Source of the DNA: Paraburkholderia panacisoli
GTDB lineage: Bacteria > Pseudomonadota > Gammaproteobacteria > Burkholderiales > Burkholderiaceae
Direction of reading: 5' to 3'
NCBI RefSeq assembly: GCF_008369935.1
Contig: NZ_VTUZ01000007.1
Location: forward strand, 248,001 to 312,000
Length of the DNA stretch: 64,000 nucleotides
Numbering within the stretch: position 1 is the stretch's first letter; the number at the start of each line of letters is the position of its first letter. The notes beneath the pieces were generated by a model. The model made no database searches. It was not told the DNA's origin and saw nothing but the letters and a program-made list of their open reading frames with translations. A program made the translations under genes and the position numbers. Positions 1 to 7,414 of the stretch are shown here, piece after piece.

Positions 1-1542
1 GAGTCCGTGGCCGTGTTTCGCGAGCAGTTCGCCGAAGCTGCGCACGCCTTCGACGCGCACGATGTGATACAGCTCCTGGCGCGAATACGCGAAGTGCTCG
101 CAGACGTGGTTATTGACCGCGAGGCCCTGCTTCTTCATCTCGGCCTTCATGACCTGAGTGACGAGCGGCACGCAACCGCCGCACGAGGTGCCGGCGCTGG
201 TCGCGCATTTGAGCGCGCCGATGTCGGTGGCGCCCGCGCCCACGGCCGCGCACAGATCACCCTTCGACACGTTGTTGCACGAGCAGATCTGCGCGGCGGC
301 GGGCAGCGCTTCGACACCGAGCGCGGGTTTTGCGCTGCCGTCCGCTTGCGGCAGGATCAGGAATTCCGGCGCTTCCGGCAGTTCGATACGGTTGAGCATC
401 ATCTGTAATAGCGTGCCGTATTCGCTCGCATCGCCGACCATCACGCCGCCGAGCAGATACTTGCCGCACTCGGACACCACCAGCTTCTTGTAGACCCGCT
501 TGCGTTCGTCGCTGAACTGGTACGCGCGGCTGCCCGGCGTGTTGCCATGCGCGTCGCCGATGCTCGCCACGTCGACGCCCATCAGCTTGAGCTTGGTGCT
601 CATGTCGGCGCCGGCGAATTGCGCCACGTCGCCGAGCAGTTGCTTCGCCACCGCGCGCGCCATGTCGTAACCGGGCGCGACGAGCCCGAACAGCTGGCCG
701 TTCCACAGCGCGCATTCGCCGATCGCGTAGATGTGCGGATCGCTGGTGCGGCACGCGTCGTCGATCACGATGCCGCCGCGCGCGCCCAGCGTCAGACCGC
801 ATGCGCGCGCGAGGTCGTCGCGCGGACGGATGCCGGCGGAGAACACGATCATGTCGGTATCGAGGTGGCTGCCGTCCGCGAACTGCATGCGGTGCGTGCC
901 CGCTTCGCCGTCGACGATCGCCGTGGTGTTCTTCTGCGTGTGCACCGTCACGCCCAGTTCTTCGATCTTCGTGCGCAGCACGCGGCCACCGCCGTCGTCC
1001 ACCTGCACGGCCATCAGGCGCGGGGCGAATTCGACCACGTGTGTTTGCAGGCCCAGGTCGCGCAAGGCCTTTGCGCATTCGAGACCGAGCAGGCCGCCGC
1101 CGACCACCGTGCCCGTTTTCGAGCGCGCGCCGCATTCCTGCATAGCTTCGAGATCGTCGATGGTTCGGTACACGAAGCAATCGGCGCGCTCGCGCCCCGG
1201 CACCGGCGGCACGAACGGATAGGAACCGGTCGCGAACACCAGCTTGTCGTATGGCAGTGTTTCGCCGCTTTCCAGCGTCACGGTGCGCGCGTCGCGGTCG
1301 ACCGCGACGGCCTTCGCGTTCAGCTTGAGTTGCACGTTCTGGCGCTCGAAGAAGCCCGGCGCGACGAGCGACAGGTCGTCCGCCGTCTTGCCCGCGAAGA
1401 ATTCGGACAGATGCACGCGATCGTAGGCCGGCCGCGATTCCTCGCACAGCACCGTGATGTCCAGGCCGTGCGCGGCATCTTGCGCGAGGCTCTCGACCAG
1501 TTTGTGGCCGACCATCCCGTGACCGATAACGATGATTTTCAT
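1..1542 (-). CDS. nirB: Nitrite reductase (NADH) large subunit, 3' end beyond the window
   Basis: Assimilatory nitrite reductase large subunit, which reduces nitrite to ammonium in the cytoplasm using NADH, FAD, iron-sulfur clusters and siroheme. The 514 codons present begin with an FAD-binding glycine motif (IGHGMVG, residues 6-12), continue through a second nucleotide-binding region near residues 150-190, and reach a BFD-like [2Fe-2S] domain with Cys420, Cys422, Cys454 and Cys457. The C-terminal sulfite/nitrite-reductase domain with the siroheme site lies off the left edge, so the gene is truncated by the window and not necessarily broken. The ATG at 1540-1542 gives the usual NirB N-terminus. 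It diverges from cobA, which makes the siroheme precursor, and its leader carries an attenuator. Confidence 0.93.
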   Translation of the reverse strand, partial: MKIIVIGHGMVGHKLVESLAQDAAHGLDITVLCEESRPAYDRVHLSEFFAGKTADDLSLVAPGFFERQNVQLKLNAKAVAVDRDARTVTLESGETLPYDKLVFATGSYPFVPPVPGRERADCFVYRTIDDLEAMQECGARSKTGTVVGGGLLGLECAKALRDLGLQTHVVEFAPRLMAVQVDDGGGRVLRTKIEELGVTVHTQKNTTAIVDGEAGTHRMQFADGSHLDTDMIVFSAGIRPRDDLARACGLTLGARGGIVIDDACRTSDPHIYAIGECALWNGQLFGLVAPGYDMARAVAKQLLGDVAQFAGADMSTKLKLMGVDVASIGDAHGNTPGSRAYQFSDERKRVYKKLVVSECGKYLLGGVMVGDASEYGTLLQMMLNRIELPEAPEFLILPQADGSAKPALGVEALPAAAQICSCNNVSKGDLCAAVGAGATDIGALKCATSAGTSCGGCVPLVTQVMKAEMKKQGLAVNNHVCEHFAYSRQELYHIVRVEGVRSFGELLAKHGHGL

Positions 1543-1610
1543 GAGCGCGGTGTCCTCGATGTGCTTGGGCTTCGGGCGTCGCCGTCTGGTGTGTGGCGAA
1601 GCGGTTCCGG

Positions 1611-1666
1611 AAATAAAAACGGCGTCCCGCGAACCCAGTCGATGACTGAATTCGGGGGACGCCGTT
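1611..1666 (-). terminator. Leader terminator before nirB
   Basis: On the minus strand a long stem (1651-1666 paired with 1618-1633, core AACGGCGTCCC/GGGACGCCGTT) is followed by a T-rich tract. It lies about 70 bases upstream of the nirB start codon, so it can only act as an attenuator of nirB. Confidence 0.8.
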
Positions 1667-1731
1667 GTCCTGAGCTTGGTACTGCGGCGAGCACTTTGTG
1701 TTGCACTCGCGGCGGATCCACGTTGATCCGC
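1611..1731 (-). promoter_or_regulatory. ANTAR-type two-hairpin attenuator leader of nirB
   Basis: The leader RNA begins with hairpin P1, a perfect 7-bp stem (GCGGATC/GATCCGC) closing the hexaloop AACGTG at 1712-1731. A second short hairpin P2, GGAC-AACGGC-GTCC, lies at 1657-1670. Both loops have A at position 1 and G at position 4, the signature of RNA bound by ANTAR antiterminators such as NasR and NasT. P2 overlaps the 5' arm of a strong terminator, so forming P2 would prevent termination. The structure is visible in sequence; the ANTAR protein is not in this window. Confidence 0.75.
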
Positions 1732-1744
1732 TCGCAACGTTTAA

Positions 1745-1760
1745 TGCAAAGCCTGTGCCA
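1745..1760 (-). promoter_or_regulatory. Sigma-54 promoter of nirB
   Basis: On the minus strand the sequence is TGGCACAGGCTTTGCA. It has the GG at -24 and GC at -12 separated by exactly 10 bases, a near-perfect match to the TGGCAC-N5-TTGCA consensus. The predicted start near 1734 lies a few bases before the first leader hairpin. The element is read directly; its use by RNA polymerase-sigma-54 is inferred. Confidence 0.82.
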
Positions 1761-1882
1761 AGCTTGCGAAATGCGCGCTACAAGGCCGTCGCGCGGGGCT
1801 TTGCGGTTAATCGGCCAAGCTCTCGGCGGGCGCCGCGCGCGGTGCGTTTCGATGCGGCCAGGCACATGGATGGTGCGACGCA

Positions 1883-1921
1883 GCACCTTGCGCGTGCGAG
1901 ACATGGGCACGCGCAAGGTGC
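1883..1921. promoter_or_regulatory. Pair of NtrC-like enhancer sites between nirB and cobA
   Basis: Two 15-bp sites, GCACCTTGCGCGTGC (1883-1897) and GCACGCGCAAGGTGC (1907-1921), are exact reverse complements of each other. Each matches the NtrC dyad GCACC-N5-GGTGC with one mismatch. They lie roughly 150 bases upstream of the predicted nirB start and 110 upstream of the predicted cobA start, a typical enhancer position for both divergent sigma-54 promoters. NtrC binding is inferred. Confidence 0.6.
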
Positions 1922-1988
1922 GCTGACCATGCTCATTTCGCGCGGCGCGTGAGGTTTGGAGCGGAATCGGGCGCACATCGCAGATGGC

Positions 1989-2004
1989 TGGCGTAGTACT
2001 TGCA
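1989..2004 (+). promoter_or_regulatory. Sigma-54 promoter of cobA
   Basis: TGGCGTAGTACTTGCA has GG and GC separated by exactly 10 bases. It is followed by TTAA, as is the divergent nirB promoter. The predicted start near 2014 puts the first leader hairpin at the 5' end of the transcript. Confidence 0.78.
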
Positions 2005-2018
2005 TTAATCGACGCGAA

Positions 2019-2155
2019 GTCATCAACGCAACGTCGCCGCGATGACAGGACGAGGCACGTCGTCGTGCCTCGTCCCGCTCGAACAGGTTTTGAAAACAGA
2101 TCGCAGCAACGGACAACGGCGTCCCCTCGTGAGCATCACGAGCGGACGCTTTTTT
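2019..2155 (+). promoter_or_regulatory. ANTAR-type attenuator leader of cobA
   Basis: P2 (GGAC-AACGGC-GTCC, 2111-2124) is identical to the P2 of the nirB leader and again overlaps the 5' arm of a terminator. A likely P1 lies at 2019-2046: outer arms GTCATC/GATGAC, a 3x3 internal loop, and a central hexaloop AACGTC (A1, G4) closed by 2 bp. It starts about 5 bases after the predicted transcript start, as in nirB. A separate perfect 10-bp hairpin with loop GTCGTC is at 2049-2074; its loop lacks A1. P1 is less certain than P2. Confidence 0.68.
2119..2155 (+). terminator. Leader terminator before cobA
   Basis: Stem GCGTCC (2119-2124)/GGACGC (2144-2149) with inner stem CTCGTGA/TCACGAG, followed by six T residues at 2150-2155. 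It ends 46 bases before the cobA start codon, so it is an attenuator rather than the end of another gene. Confidence 0.85.
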
Positions 2156-2201
2156 ATTTGGCGCAATGCAAGCAGCCAGCAACACCGATAAGGACACCGT
2201 G

Positions 2202-3017
2202 ATGAACAAGAACATCGGCAAGGTCACGTTACTCAGCGCCGGTCCGGGCGATCTCGACCTGCTCACGCTCAAGGCCGCCAAAGCGCTCGCGGCCGCGGAT
2301 GTCGTGCTGCTCGACGACCTTGCGAATCCCGACATCGTGACGCTCGCGCCGCAAGCCCGCGTGATCCGCGTCGGCAAGCGCGGCGGCTGCCGCTCGACGC
2401 CGCAAGCGTTCATCGAACGCCTGATGCGGCGTTATGCGCTCAAGGGCTTGCACGTGGTGCGGGTGAAAGGCGGCGAGGCGCTGCTGTTCGGCCGCGCCGG
2501 CGAAGAACTCGCGGTGTTGCGCGAGGCCGGCATCGCGGTGGAGATCGTCAACGGCATCTCGTCGGGTTTCGCGGCCGCCGCGGGGCTCGGCATTTCGCTG
2601 ACGCATCGGCGCCATTGTCATGGCGTGAGCTTCGTCACCGCGCACACCGAGGATCACGGCGAGCCGGACTGGGCCGCGCTCGCCGCAACTCGCACCACAC
2701 TGGCGATCTATATGGGAATGCGGCGCATCGAGAGGATTGCCGGCGCGTTGCTCGAAAGCCTGCCGGGCGACACGCCGGCCGCGCTGGTGCAATGGGCGGG
2801 CGGGATCAACGAGCGGCGGTTGCTCACACGTCTCGATCGGCTTGCCGCCGACGCGACCGACGCGGGCTTCGACAGTCCGGCGGTGATTCTGGTGGGCAGC
2901 GCGATCGGCGAAAGTGTCGAGCGCATGTGGGGCGAGGAGGACGGCCAGCGTACTGCGGCCGCTGCCATGCATGTGGACGAAGCAGTCGCCCGCGAAGCGA
3001 TCGCTTATGCCGCGTGA
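2202..3017 (+). CDS. cobA: Uroporphyrinogen-III C-methyltransferase
   Basis: SAM-dependent methylation of uroporphyrinogen III to precorrin-2, the branch point to siroheme (needed by NirB) and cobalamin. The 271-aa protein is a stand-alone SUMT without the CysG dehydrogenase/chelatase part. Family motifs are SAGPGDLDLLT near the N-terminus and VRVKGGEALLFGRAGEE near residues 85-101. The ATG at 2202 is chosen over an in-frame ATG at 2166 because AAGGA lies seven bases before it and the upstream ATG sits right after the leader terminator's T-tract with no ribosome site. The shared control elements with nirB fit a dedicated siroheme supply for nitrite reduction. Confidence 0.93.
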   Translation: MNKNIGKVTLLSAGPGDLDLLTLKAAKALAAADVVLLDDLANPDIVTLAPQARVIRVGKRGGCRSTPQAFIERLMRRYALKGLHVVRVKGGEALLFGRAGEELAVLREAGIAVEIVNGISSGFAAAAGLGISLTHRRHCHGVSFVTAHTEDHGEPDWAALAATRTTLAIYMGMRRIERIAGALLESLPGDTPAALVQWAGGINERRLLTRLDRLAADATDAGFDSPAVILVGSAIGESVERMWGEEDGQRTAAAAMHVDEAVAREAIAYAA

Positions 3018-3446
3018 TGAGGCTCTGTCGCTTCGACGCTAAGAAACATTTTGTTTTGACAGGCAAGCGGCGCGGCCAAATACAAGCCCCTCTGCCCGAA
3101 TGATGACAGGCATCGCGCAGAGATTACCGATAGTGTTGCCGTCGGGAAAAATGATCGGCGCGGGAATATAGCGGTGCAGCGCGTAAATTCGCGCGACGTG
3201 ACCACCGTGACAGCCCGGGATGTTTGCATGACGTCGGATCGCGCGCTCTGCGCGCAACCGGCACCCTGCGCCGATGCGCTATATCCGCTCCGCTATGACG
3301 GGCGCGGTCCGCAGCAGGGCAATCGTGCGACAGGAAAACCGTGCCGGGGCGGCCAGAAAACCGCGCTTTCACTGCGTGAAGGCGGCGGCACATCCAGCGG
3401 GACTTCAAATTGCTCGATAAATAGCAACCCACCTCGGAGACGCCGG
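3018..3446. other. Intergenic region with no recognised feature
   Basis: Between cobA and the receiver protein I see no convincing gene, RNA or strong terminator. Several frames are open but lack ribosome sites and family resemblance. The promoter of the following gene presumably lies here. Confidence 0.5.
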
Positions 3447-3827
3447 ATGCTCACCCACCCTGCCGCCCGCCTGCTGATCGCCGACGACGACGCGGACCTG
3501 CTCGCCGCCTACGCGCTCTACTTCAGCGCGCACGGCTTCGACATCCGCACCGCGCGCGACGGACTCGCCGCGCTCGCCGAGTACTACGCGTGGCACCCGT
3601 CGGCCGCGTTGCTCGATGTGGAGATGCCACGTCTGGACGGCCGCGCGGTGGCGCGGCGCATCCGCTGCGTGGCCGACAGGCCCGCGCCGACACTGGTCGC
3701 GGTCAGCGGCCTCGAACGCGCGGAAGAGGAAAGCGAGTCGTTGCGCGCGGGCTTCAACCATCATTTCGTCAAGCCGGCGCCGATGCCGGTGATTCTCGCG
3801 GCGCTGACCGGACGCATCCGGCATTAG
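3447..3827 (+). CDS. Stand-alone response-regulator receiver protein
   Basis: A 126-aa CheY-like protein made of one receiver domain with no output domain. The acidic pocket is Asp13-Asp15, the likely phospho-acceptor is Asp57 (LLDVEMP), the switch residue is Ser86 and the conserved lysine is Lys108 (FVKP). The reading frame is open further upstream, but the ATG at 3447 follows a CGGAGA ribosome site and starts where the domain starts. No histidine kinase is adjacent, so the partner is unknown. It may act as a phosphate sink or by protein-protein contact. Confidence 0.82.
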   Translation: MLTHPAARLLIADDDADLLAAYALYFSAHGFDIRTARDGLAALAEYYAWHPSAALLDVEMPRLDGRAVARRIRCVADRPAPTLVAVSGLERAEEESESLRAGFNHHFVKPAPMPVILAALTGRIRH

Positions 3828-3922
3828 ACGGGGCCGCGCTCAAGGCGCGCGGACTCGCTCGTCCAACGAGGGTCCAACCAGGGACCCAGCTTCCCGGTTG
3901 CAAAAGACAGGCACCGGTCGAA

Positions 3923-4804
3923 TCAATCCCCGAAACCCAGTTCCGCTTCAACCGTCTGCCCGACCCGCAGCCATGCTCCGGCGCCGCTCGCGACCAGCGC
4001 ATTCGTGCCAAATGTGAGTGCGCCATTGAGTTGCTGCTTGGCCCGATAAACGCTCATCGTGTCGGTCGGTTCATTCGGCCACTCGGGATCGGGCGCGCCT
4101 TTCGCCTGATCGATGGTCGGCATCGGGCAACGCGAGCATAGCTTGACGAGCCGCAGTTGCACGCGTGGCTGCGCGTGCGCGTCGCCGTCGATGCTGAGCA
4201 TTTCCACATAGTCCTCTTCGAATGCGTCGAGCCCGCTCAGCACGACATTGGGGCGAAACCGGTCGATCGGAATCGACGGCGCGCCTTTGCTGTTCAATCG
4301 CGCGTTCAGATCGTCGAGCGAAGCCTGGCCGGCCACCAGCACCGGGAAGCCGTCGGCGAACAGCGTGGAGGCGCCGCCGGTGCTGCTGGTGTAGTCCGGA
4401 TCGACGATCCGCGCGTGCTCGGGGTTGAAACGCAGGAGCCGCGCCGGCATGCCGAGAAACGTCGAGAACCAGGCAGCGGTTTCTTCGCCGGTGTCGATGC
4501 CGTAGGCCGCGTCGCGCCACACCGAGGTCTGCACCTTGCGTGCGCCGTCGAGTCGCGCAGCGTCGAGCGGCGTGCGCAACTCGCTCATGCCGGGTGCGCG
4601 GAGCACCAGCTCTTGTGCGCCAAGCTCGACCTTGATCAGCGCCATGCGCGGATACGCGCGCTGCGTGAACATCGCGCCGTCCGGATCGGTGACCATCCAG
4701 CTGCGATCATATTCGAGGCCGGTTGCGAGCAGCCGCGCTTCGCGCAGCGCGATGCCCGCGCAGGATTTGACCGGATAGACGAACAGTTCGCTGATGGTAG
4801 GCAT
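3923..4804 (-). CDS. MOSC-domain protein, YcbX-like
   Basis: A 293-aa protein with an N-terminal MOSC beta-barrel domain (start PTISELFVYPVKSCAG) and a C-terminal MOSC core. The motif LCSRCPMPTID near residues 215-225 contains the cysteine expected to bind the molybdenum cofactor. YcbX-type proteins reduce N-hydroxylated compounds. E. coli YcbX carries an extra C-terminal [2Fe-2S] ferredoxin domain; this protein ends before it and would need a separate electron donor. The frame extends 24 codons upstream, but the ATG at 4804 gives the standard family N-terminus. Confidence 0.85.
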   Translation of the reverse strand: MPTISELFVYPVKSCAGIALREARLLATGLEYDRSWMVTDPDGAMFTQRAYPRMALIKVELGAQELVLRAPGMSELRTPLDAARLDGARKVQTSVWRDAAYGIDTGEETAAWFSTFLGMPARLLRFNPEHARIVDPDYTSSTGGASTLFADGFPVLVAGQASLDDLNARLNSKGAPSIPIDRFRPNVVLSGLDAFEEDYVEMLSIDGDAHAQPRVQLRLVKLCSRCPMPTIDQAKGAPDPEWPNEPTDTMSVYRAKQQLNGALTFGTNALVASGAGAWLRVGQTVEAELGFGD

Positions 4805-4901
4805 GGTGGTGTGGGCGCGTGGCGCGCTCGAATGTAGGCACGAGGCCCGATTGTAAAGCGGACTGATAACGCCCACTACCGGGACGCACTACCCGTACCC
4901 A

Positions 4902-5669
4902 CTACTCCCACCCTTCCAGCCTCAGCGTGGCGCGCACGAGCCGCTGCTCTTCCTGTTCGATTTCCCGTAGATTCGCGCATACGCTCGCGATGTGATCGGC
5001 CGCCGCCTTGCGCGCCTGTTCGGGCAGTTTGCCGGTGACCGCGTTATAGAGCCGCGCATGCTGACGATCGATCACGCGCTTTTGCGGCTCGCGGTGATAG
5101 AGATTGTTGACCGACGCGAACACGGAACTCAGCAGCAGATCAGTCAGCGAACTCAGCGTATGCACCAGCACGGGGTTATGCGAGGCCTCGCAGATCGCCA
5201 GATGAAACGCGTGATCGAGTCGCGCGTGCGTCGACGCGCTCGTCTCCTTGCCGTGCGCCGCGAGCATTTCCTCGTAGCGGCGCGTGATCAGCACGAAGTC
5301 GGCGGCCGTGCCGCGCAACGCCGCGAGCCGTGCGGATTCGGCCTCCAGCAGCGCGCGCACTTCGAACAGGTCGTAAAGCGTGCGCGGCTGCGAACCGAGC
5401 AGATGCATCAGCGGCGAGAGCGTGGGCGGCGCGGTGAGGCTCGCGACGAACGAGCCCCTGCCATGCGAAGTCTCGATGATGCCGCGCGCCCGCAACAGCT
5501 TCAGCCCTTCACGCAGCGCGGTGCGCGACACGCCGAGCTTGTCGGTGAGGCGCCGCTCGGACGGCAGCGCCTGCCCGGTTTTCAGCACGCCGTCGACGAT
5601 CAGCCGCTCGATCCGCTCGGCGACCACGTCCGCGACCTGCCGGGGGTTGTCCAGATCCGCTGTCTGCAT
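4902..5669 (-). CDS. glcC: GntR/FadR-family regulator of glycolate use
   Basis: A 255-aa DNA-binding regulator with an N-terminal winged helix (residues about 10-75, including PSERRLTDKLGVSRTALREG) and an all-helical FCD effector domain. The position, divergent from glcDEF, and the operator-like palindromes in the shared promoter support the name GlcC, which in E. coli responds to glycolate. Related regulators such as LldR and PdhR are alternatives by sequence alone; context decides. The ATG at 5667-5669 fits the family start. Confidence 0.82.
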   Translation of the reverse strand: MQTADLDNPRQVADVVAERIERLIVDGVLKTGQALPSERRLTDKLGVSRTALREGLKLLRARGIIETSHGRGSFVASLTAPPTLSPLMHLLGSQPRTLYDLFEVRALLEAESARLAALRGTAADFVLITRRYEEMLAAHGKETSASTHARLDHAFHLAICEASHNPVLVHTLSSLTDLLLSSVFASVNNLYHREPQKRVIDRQHARLYNAVTGKLPEQARKAAADHIASVCANLREIEQEEQRLVRATLRLEGWE

Positions 5670-5674
5670 CGTTC

Positions 5675-5702
5675 ATTCCAACTGGTGTGACCAGTTTGGA
5701 AT
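5675..5702. promoter_or_regulatory. GlcC operator 1
   Basis: AACTGGTGTGACCAGTT (5680-5696) is a perfect palindrome around GTG, of the TGGT-N3-ACCA type used by FadR-subfamily regulators. Flanking ATTCCA/TGGAAT extends the symmetry. It begins 6 bases before the glcC start codon, so bound protein would repress glcC. Confidence 0.75.
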
Positions 5703-5788
5703 GCTAGCACGTAGCGTCGAATGATGCGCCATATAAACCCTATGCACTATGCCGCTGGCGGTAACCAGTCACAAAACGCCTGCTGAAA

Positions 5789-5805
5789 AACTGGTACGAC
5801 CACTT
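5789..5805. promoter_or_regulatory. GlcC operator 2
   Basis: AACTGGTACGACCACTT repeats operator 1 with one mismatched arm position and the same 3-base centre. It lies 110 bases upstream of glcD, on the glcDEF side of the divergent region. Confidence 0.65.
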
Positions 5806-5914
5806 GTCGCAGCCATCGACAGCCGCGCGCCCAGCCGTAACAATCCCGCCAGAGCCATGTTCGCGCACCCGTGCCCACGGGCATTTCCGCCCGCGCGACG
5901 CCAGGAGACCCCCT

Positions 5915-7414
5915 ATGAGTTATCACTACGACGAGACCATCGACGGCCCGCTCGCGACGCACGACAAAGCCACGGTCGTAGCGCAGTTGCAGGCGTTGAT
6001 CCCCGGCTTGCAACTGCTGCACGAGCAGGAAGACCTGCGGCCGTTCGAATGCGACGGCCTCGCCGCCTATCGCGCGACGCCGATGCTGGTCGCGCTGCCC
6101 GACAAGGTCGAACAGGTCGAGGCACTGCTGAAATACGCGAATGGGCACAAGATTCCCGTGGTCGCACGGGGTGCGGGCACCGGGCTGTCGGGCGGCGCAC
6201 TGCCGCTCGAGAAAGGCATCCTGCTGGTGATGGCGCGCTTCAACCGGATTCTCGACATCGACCCCGAAGCCTGCACCGCGCGCGTGCAACCCGGCGTGCG
6301 CAACCTCGCGATTTCGCAGGCCGCCGCGCCGCACGGTCTGTACTACGCGCCGGACCCGTCGTCGCAGATCGCCTGCTCGATCGGCGGCAACGTCGCGGAG
6401 AACGCGGGCGGCGTGCATTGCCTGAAGTACGGGCTGACCGTCAACAACATCCTCAAGCTCGAGATCCTCACCATCGACGGCGAGCGCATCACGCTCGGCT
6501 CGGATGCGCTCGACGCGCCCGGCTTCGATTACCTCGCGCTGTTCACCGGCTCGGAAGGCATGCTCGGCATCGTCACCGAAGTCACGGTGAAGCTGCTCAC
6601 GAAGCCGCCAGTCGCGAAGGTGCTGCTCGCCTGTTTCGACGACGTCGAGCAGGCCGGCGCGGCGGTCGCGCGGATCATCGGCGCGGGCGTGATTCCGGGC
6701 GGCCTCGAAATGATGGACAACCTCGCGATCCGCGCGGCGGAAGACTTCGTCCACGCGGGCTATCCGGTCGATGCCGCGGCGATCCTGCTGTGCGAAGTCG
6801 ACGGCGTCGAAAGCGACGTGCAGGAAGACGTCGAGCGTGTCGAAGCGCTGCTGCGGGCGGCGGGCGCAACCGAGATCCGCGTCGCGCGAGACGAGGCCGA
6901 ACGCCAGCGCTTCTGGGCCGGCCGCAAGAATGCGTTCGGCGCGGTGGGCCGTATCTCGCCCGACTACTACTGCATGGACGGCACGATTCCGCGCCGCGAA
7001 TTGCCGCGCGTGCTCAAGGGCATCGAAGCGCTGTCGAACGAATACGGGCTGAAGGTAGCCAACGTGTTTCATGCCGGCGACGGCAACATGCATCCGCTGA
7101 TCCTGTTCGACGCGAACGCGCCAGGCGAGGCCGAGCGCGCCGAAGCGCTCGGCGCACGCATCCTCGAACTGTGCGTGGCGGTGGGCGGCAGCATCACCGG
7201 CGAGCATGGCGTGGGCCGCGAAAAGATCAATCAGATGTGCGCGCAATTCAACAGCGACGAGCTGACGTTCTTCCACGCGCTGAAGGCCGCGTTCGACCCC
7301 AGCGGCCTGCTCAATCCCGGCAAGAACGTGCCGACCTTGCACCGTTGCGCCGAATTCGGCTCGATGCATGTCCACCACGGCGCTTTGCCCTTTCCCGAAC
7401 TGGAGCGTTTCTGA
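5915..7414 (+). CDS. glcD: Glycolate oxidase subunit GlcD (FAD)
   Basis: The 499-aa FAD subunit of glycolate oxidase, which converts glycolate to glyoxylate and passes electrons through GlcF to the membrane quinone pool. The N-terminal FAD-binding PCMH domain shows RGAGTGLSGGALP near residues 85-97 and GSEGMLGIVTEVTVK near 213-227. The FAD-oxidase C-terminal domain contains FHAGDGNMHP and GEHGVGREK. The ATG at 5915 has CCAGGAG before it; the frame is open further upstream but without a ribosome site. It overlaps glcE by one base (TGATG), indicating translational coupling. Confidence 0.95.
   Translation: MSYHYDETIDGPLATHDKATVVAQLQALIPGLQLLHEQEDLRPFECDGLAAYRATPMLVALPDKVEQVEALLKYANGHKIPVVARGAGTGLSGGALPLEKGILLVMARFNRILDIDPEACTARVQPGVRNLAISQAAAPHGLYYAPDPSSQIACSIGGNVAENAGGVHCLKYGLTVNNILKLEILTIDGERITLGSDALDAPGFDYLALFTGSEGMLGIVTEVTVKLLTKPPVAKVLLACFDDVEQAGAAVARIIGAGVIPGGLEMMDNLAIRAAEDFVHAGYPVDAAAILLCEVDGVESDVQEDVERVEALLRAAGATEIRVARDEAERQRFWAGRKNAFGAVGRISPDYYCMDGTIPRRELPRVLKGIEALSNEYGLKVANVFHAGDGNMHPLILFDANAPGEAERAEALGARILELCVAVGGSITGEHGVGREKINQMCAQFNSDELTFFHALKAAFDPSGLLNPGKNVPTLHRCAEFGSMHVHHGALPFPELERF

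Noticed and set aside
1872..1887. GGTGC-N6-GCACC palindrome as an additional NtrC site
   Set aside because: Half-sites are in the reverse orientation and spacing is six, unlike the NtrC consensus.
2166..2201. Upstream start for cobA
   Set aside because: It directly follows the leader terminator's T-tract and lacks a ribosome site; the ATG at 2202 has AAGGA.
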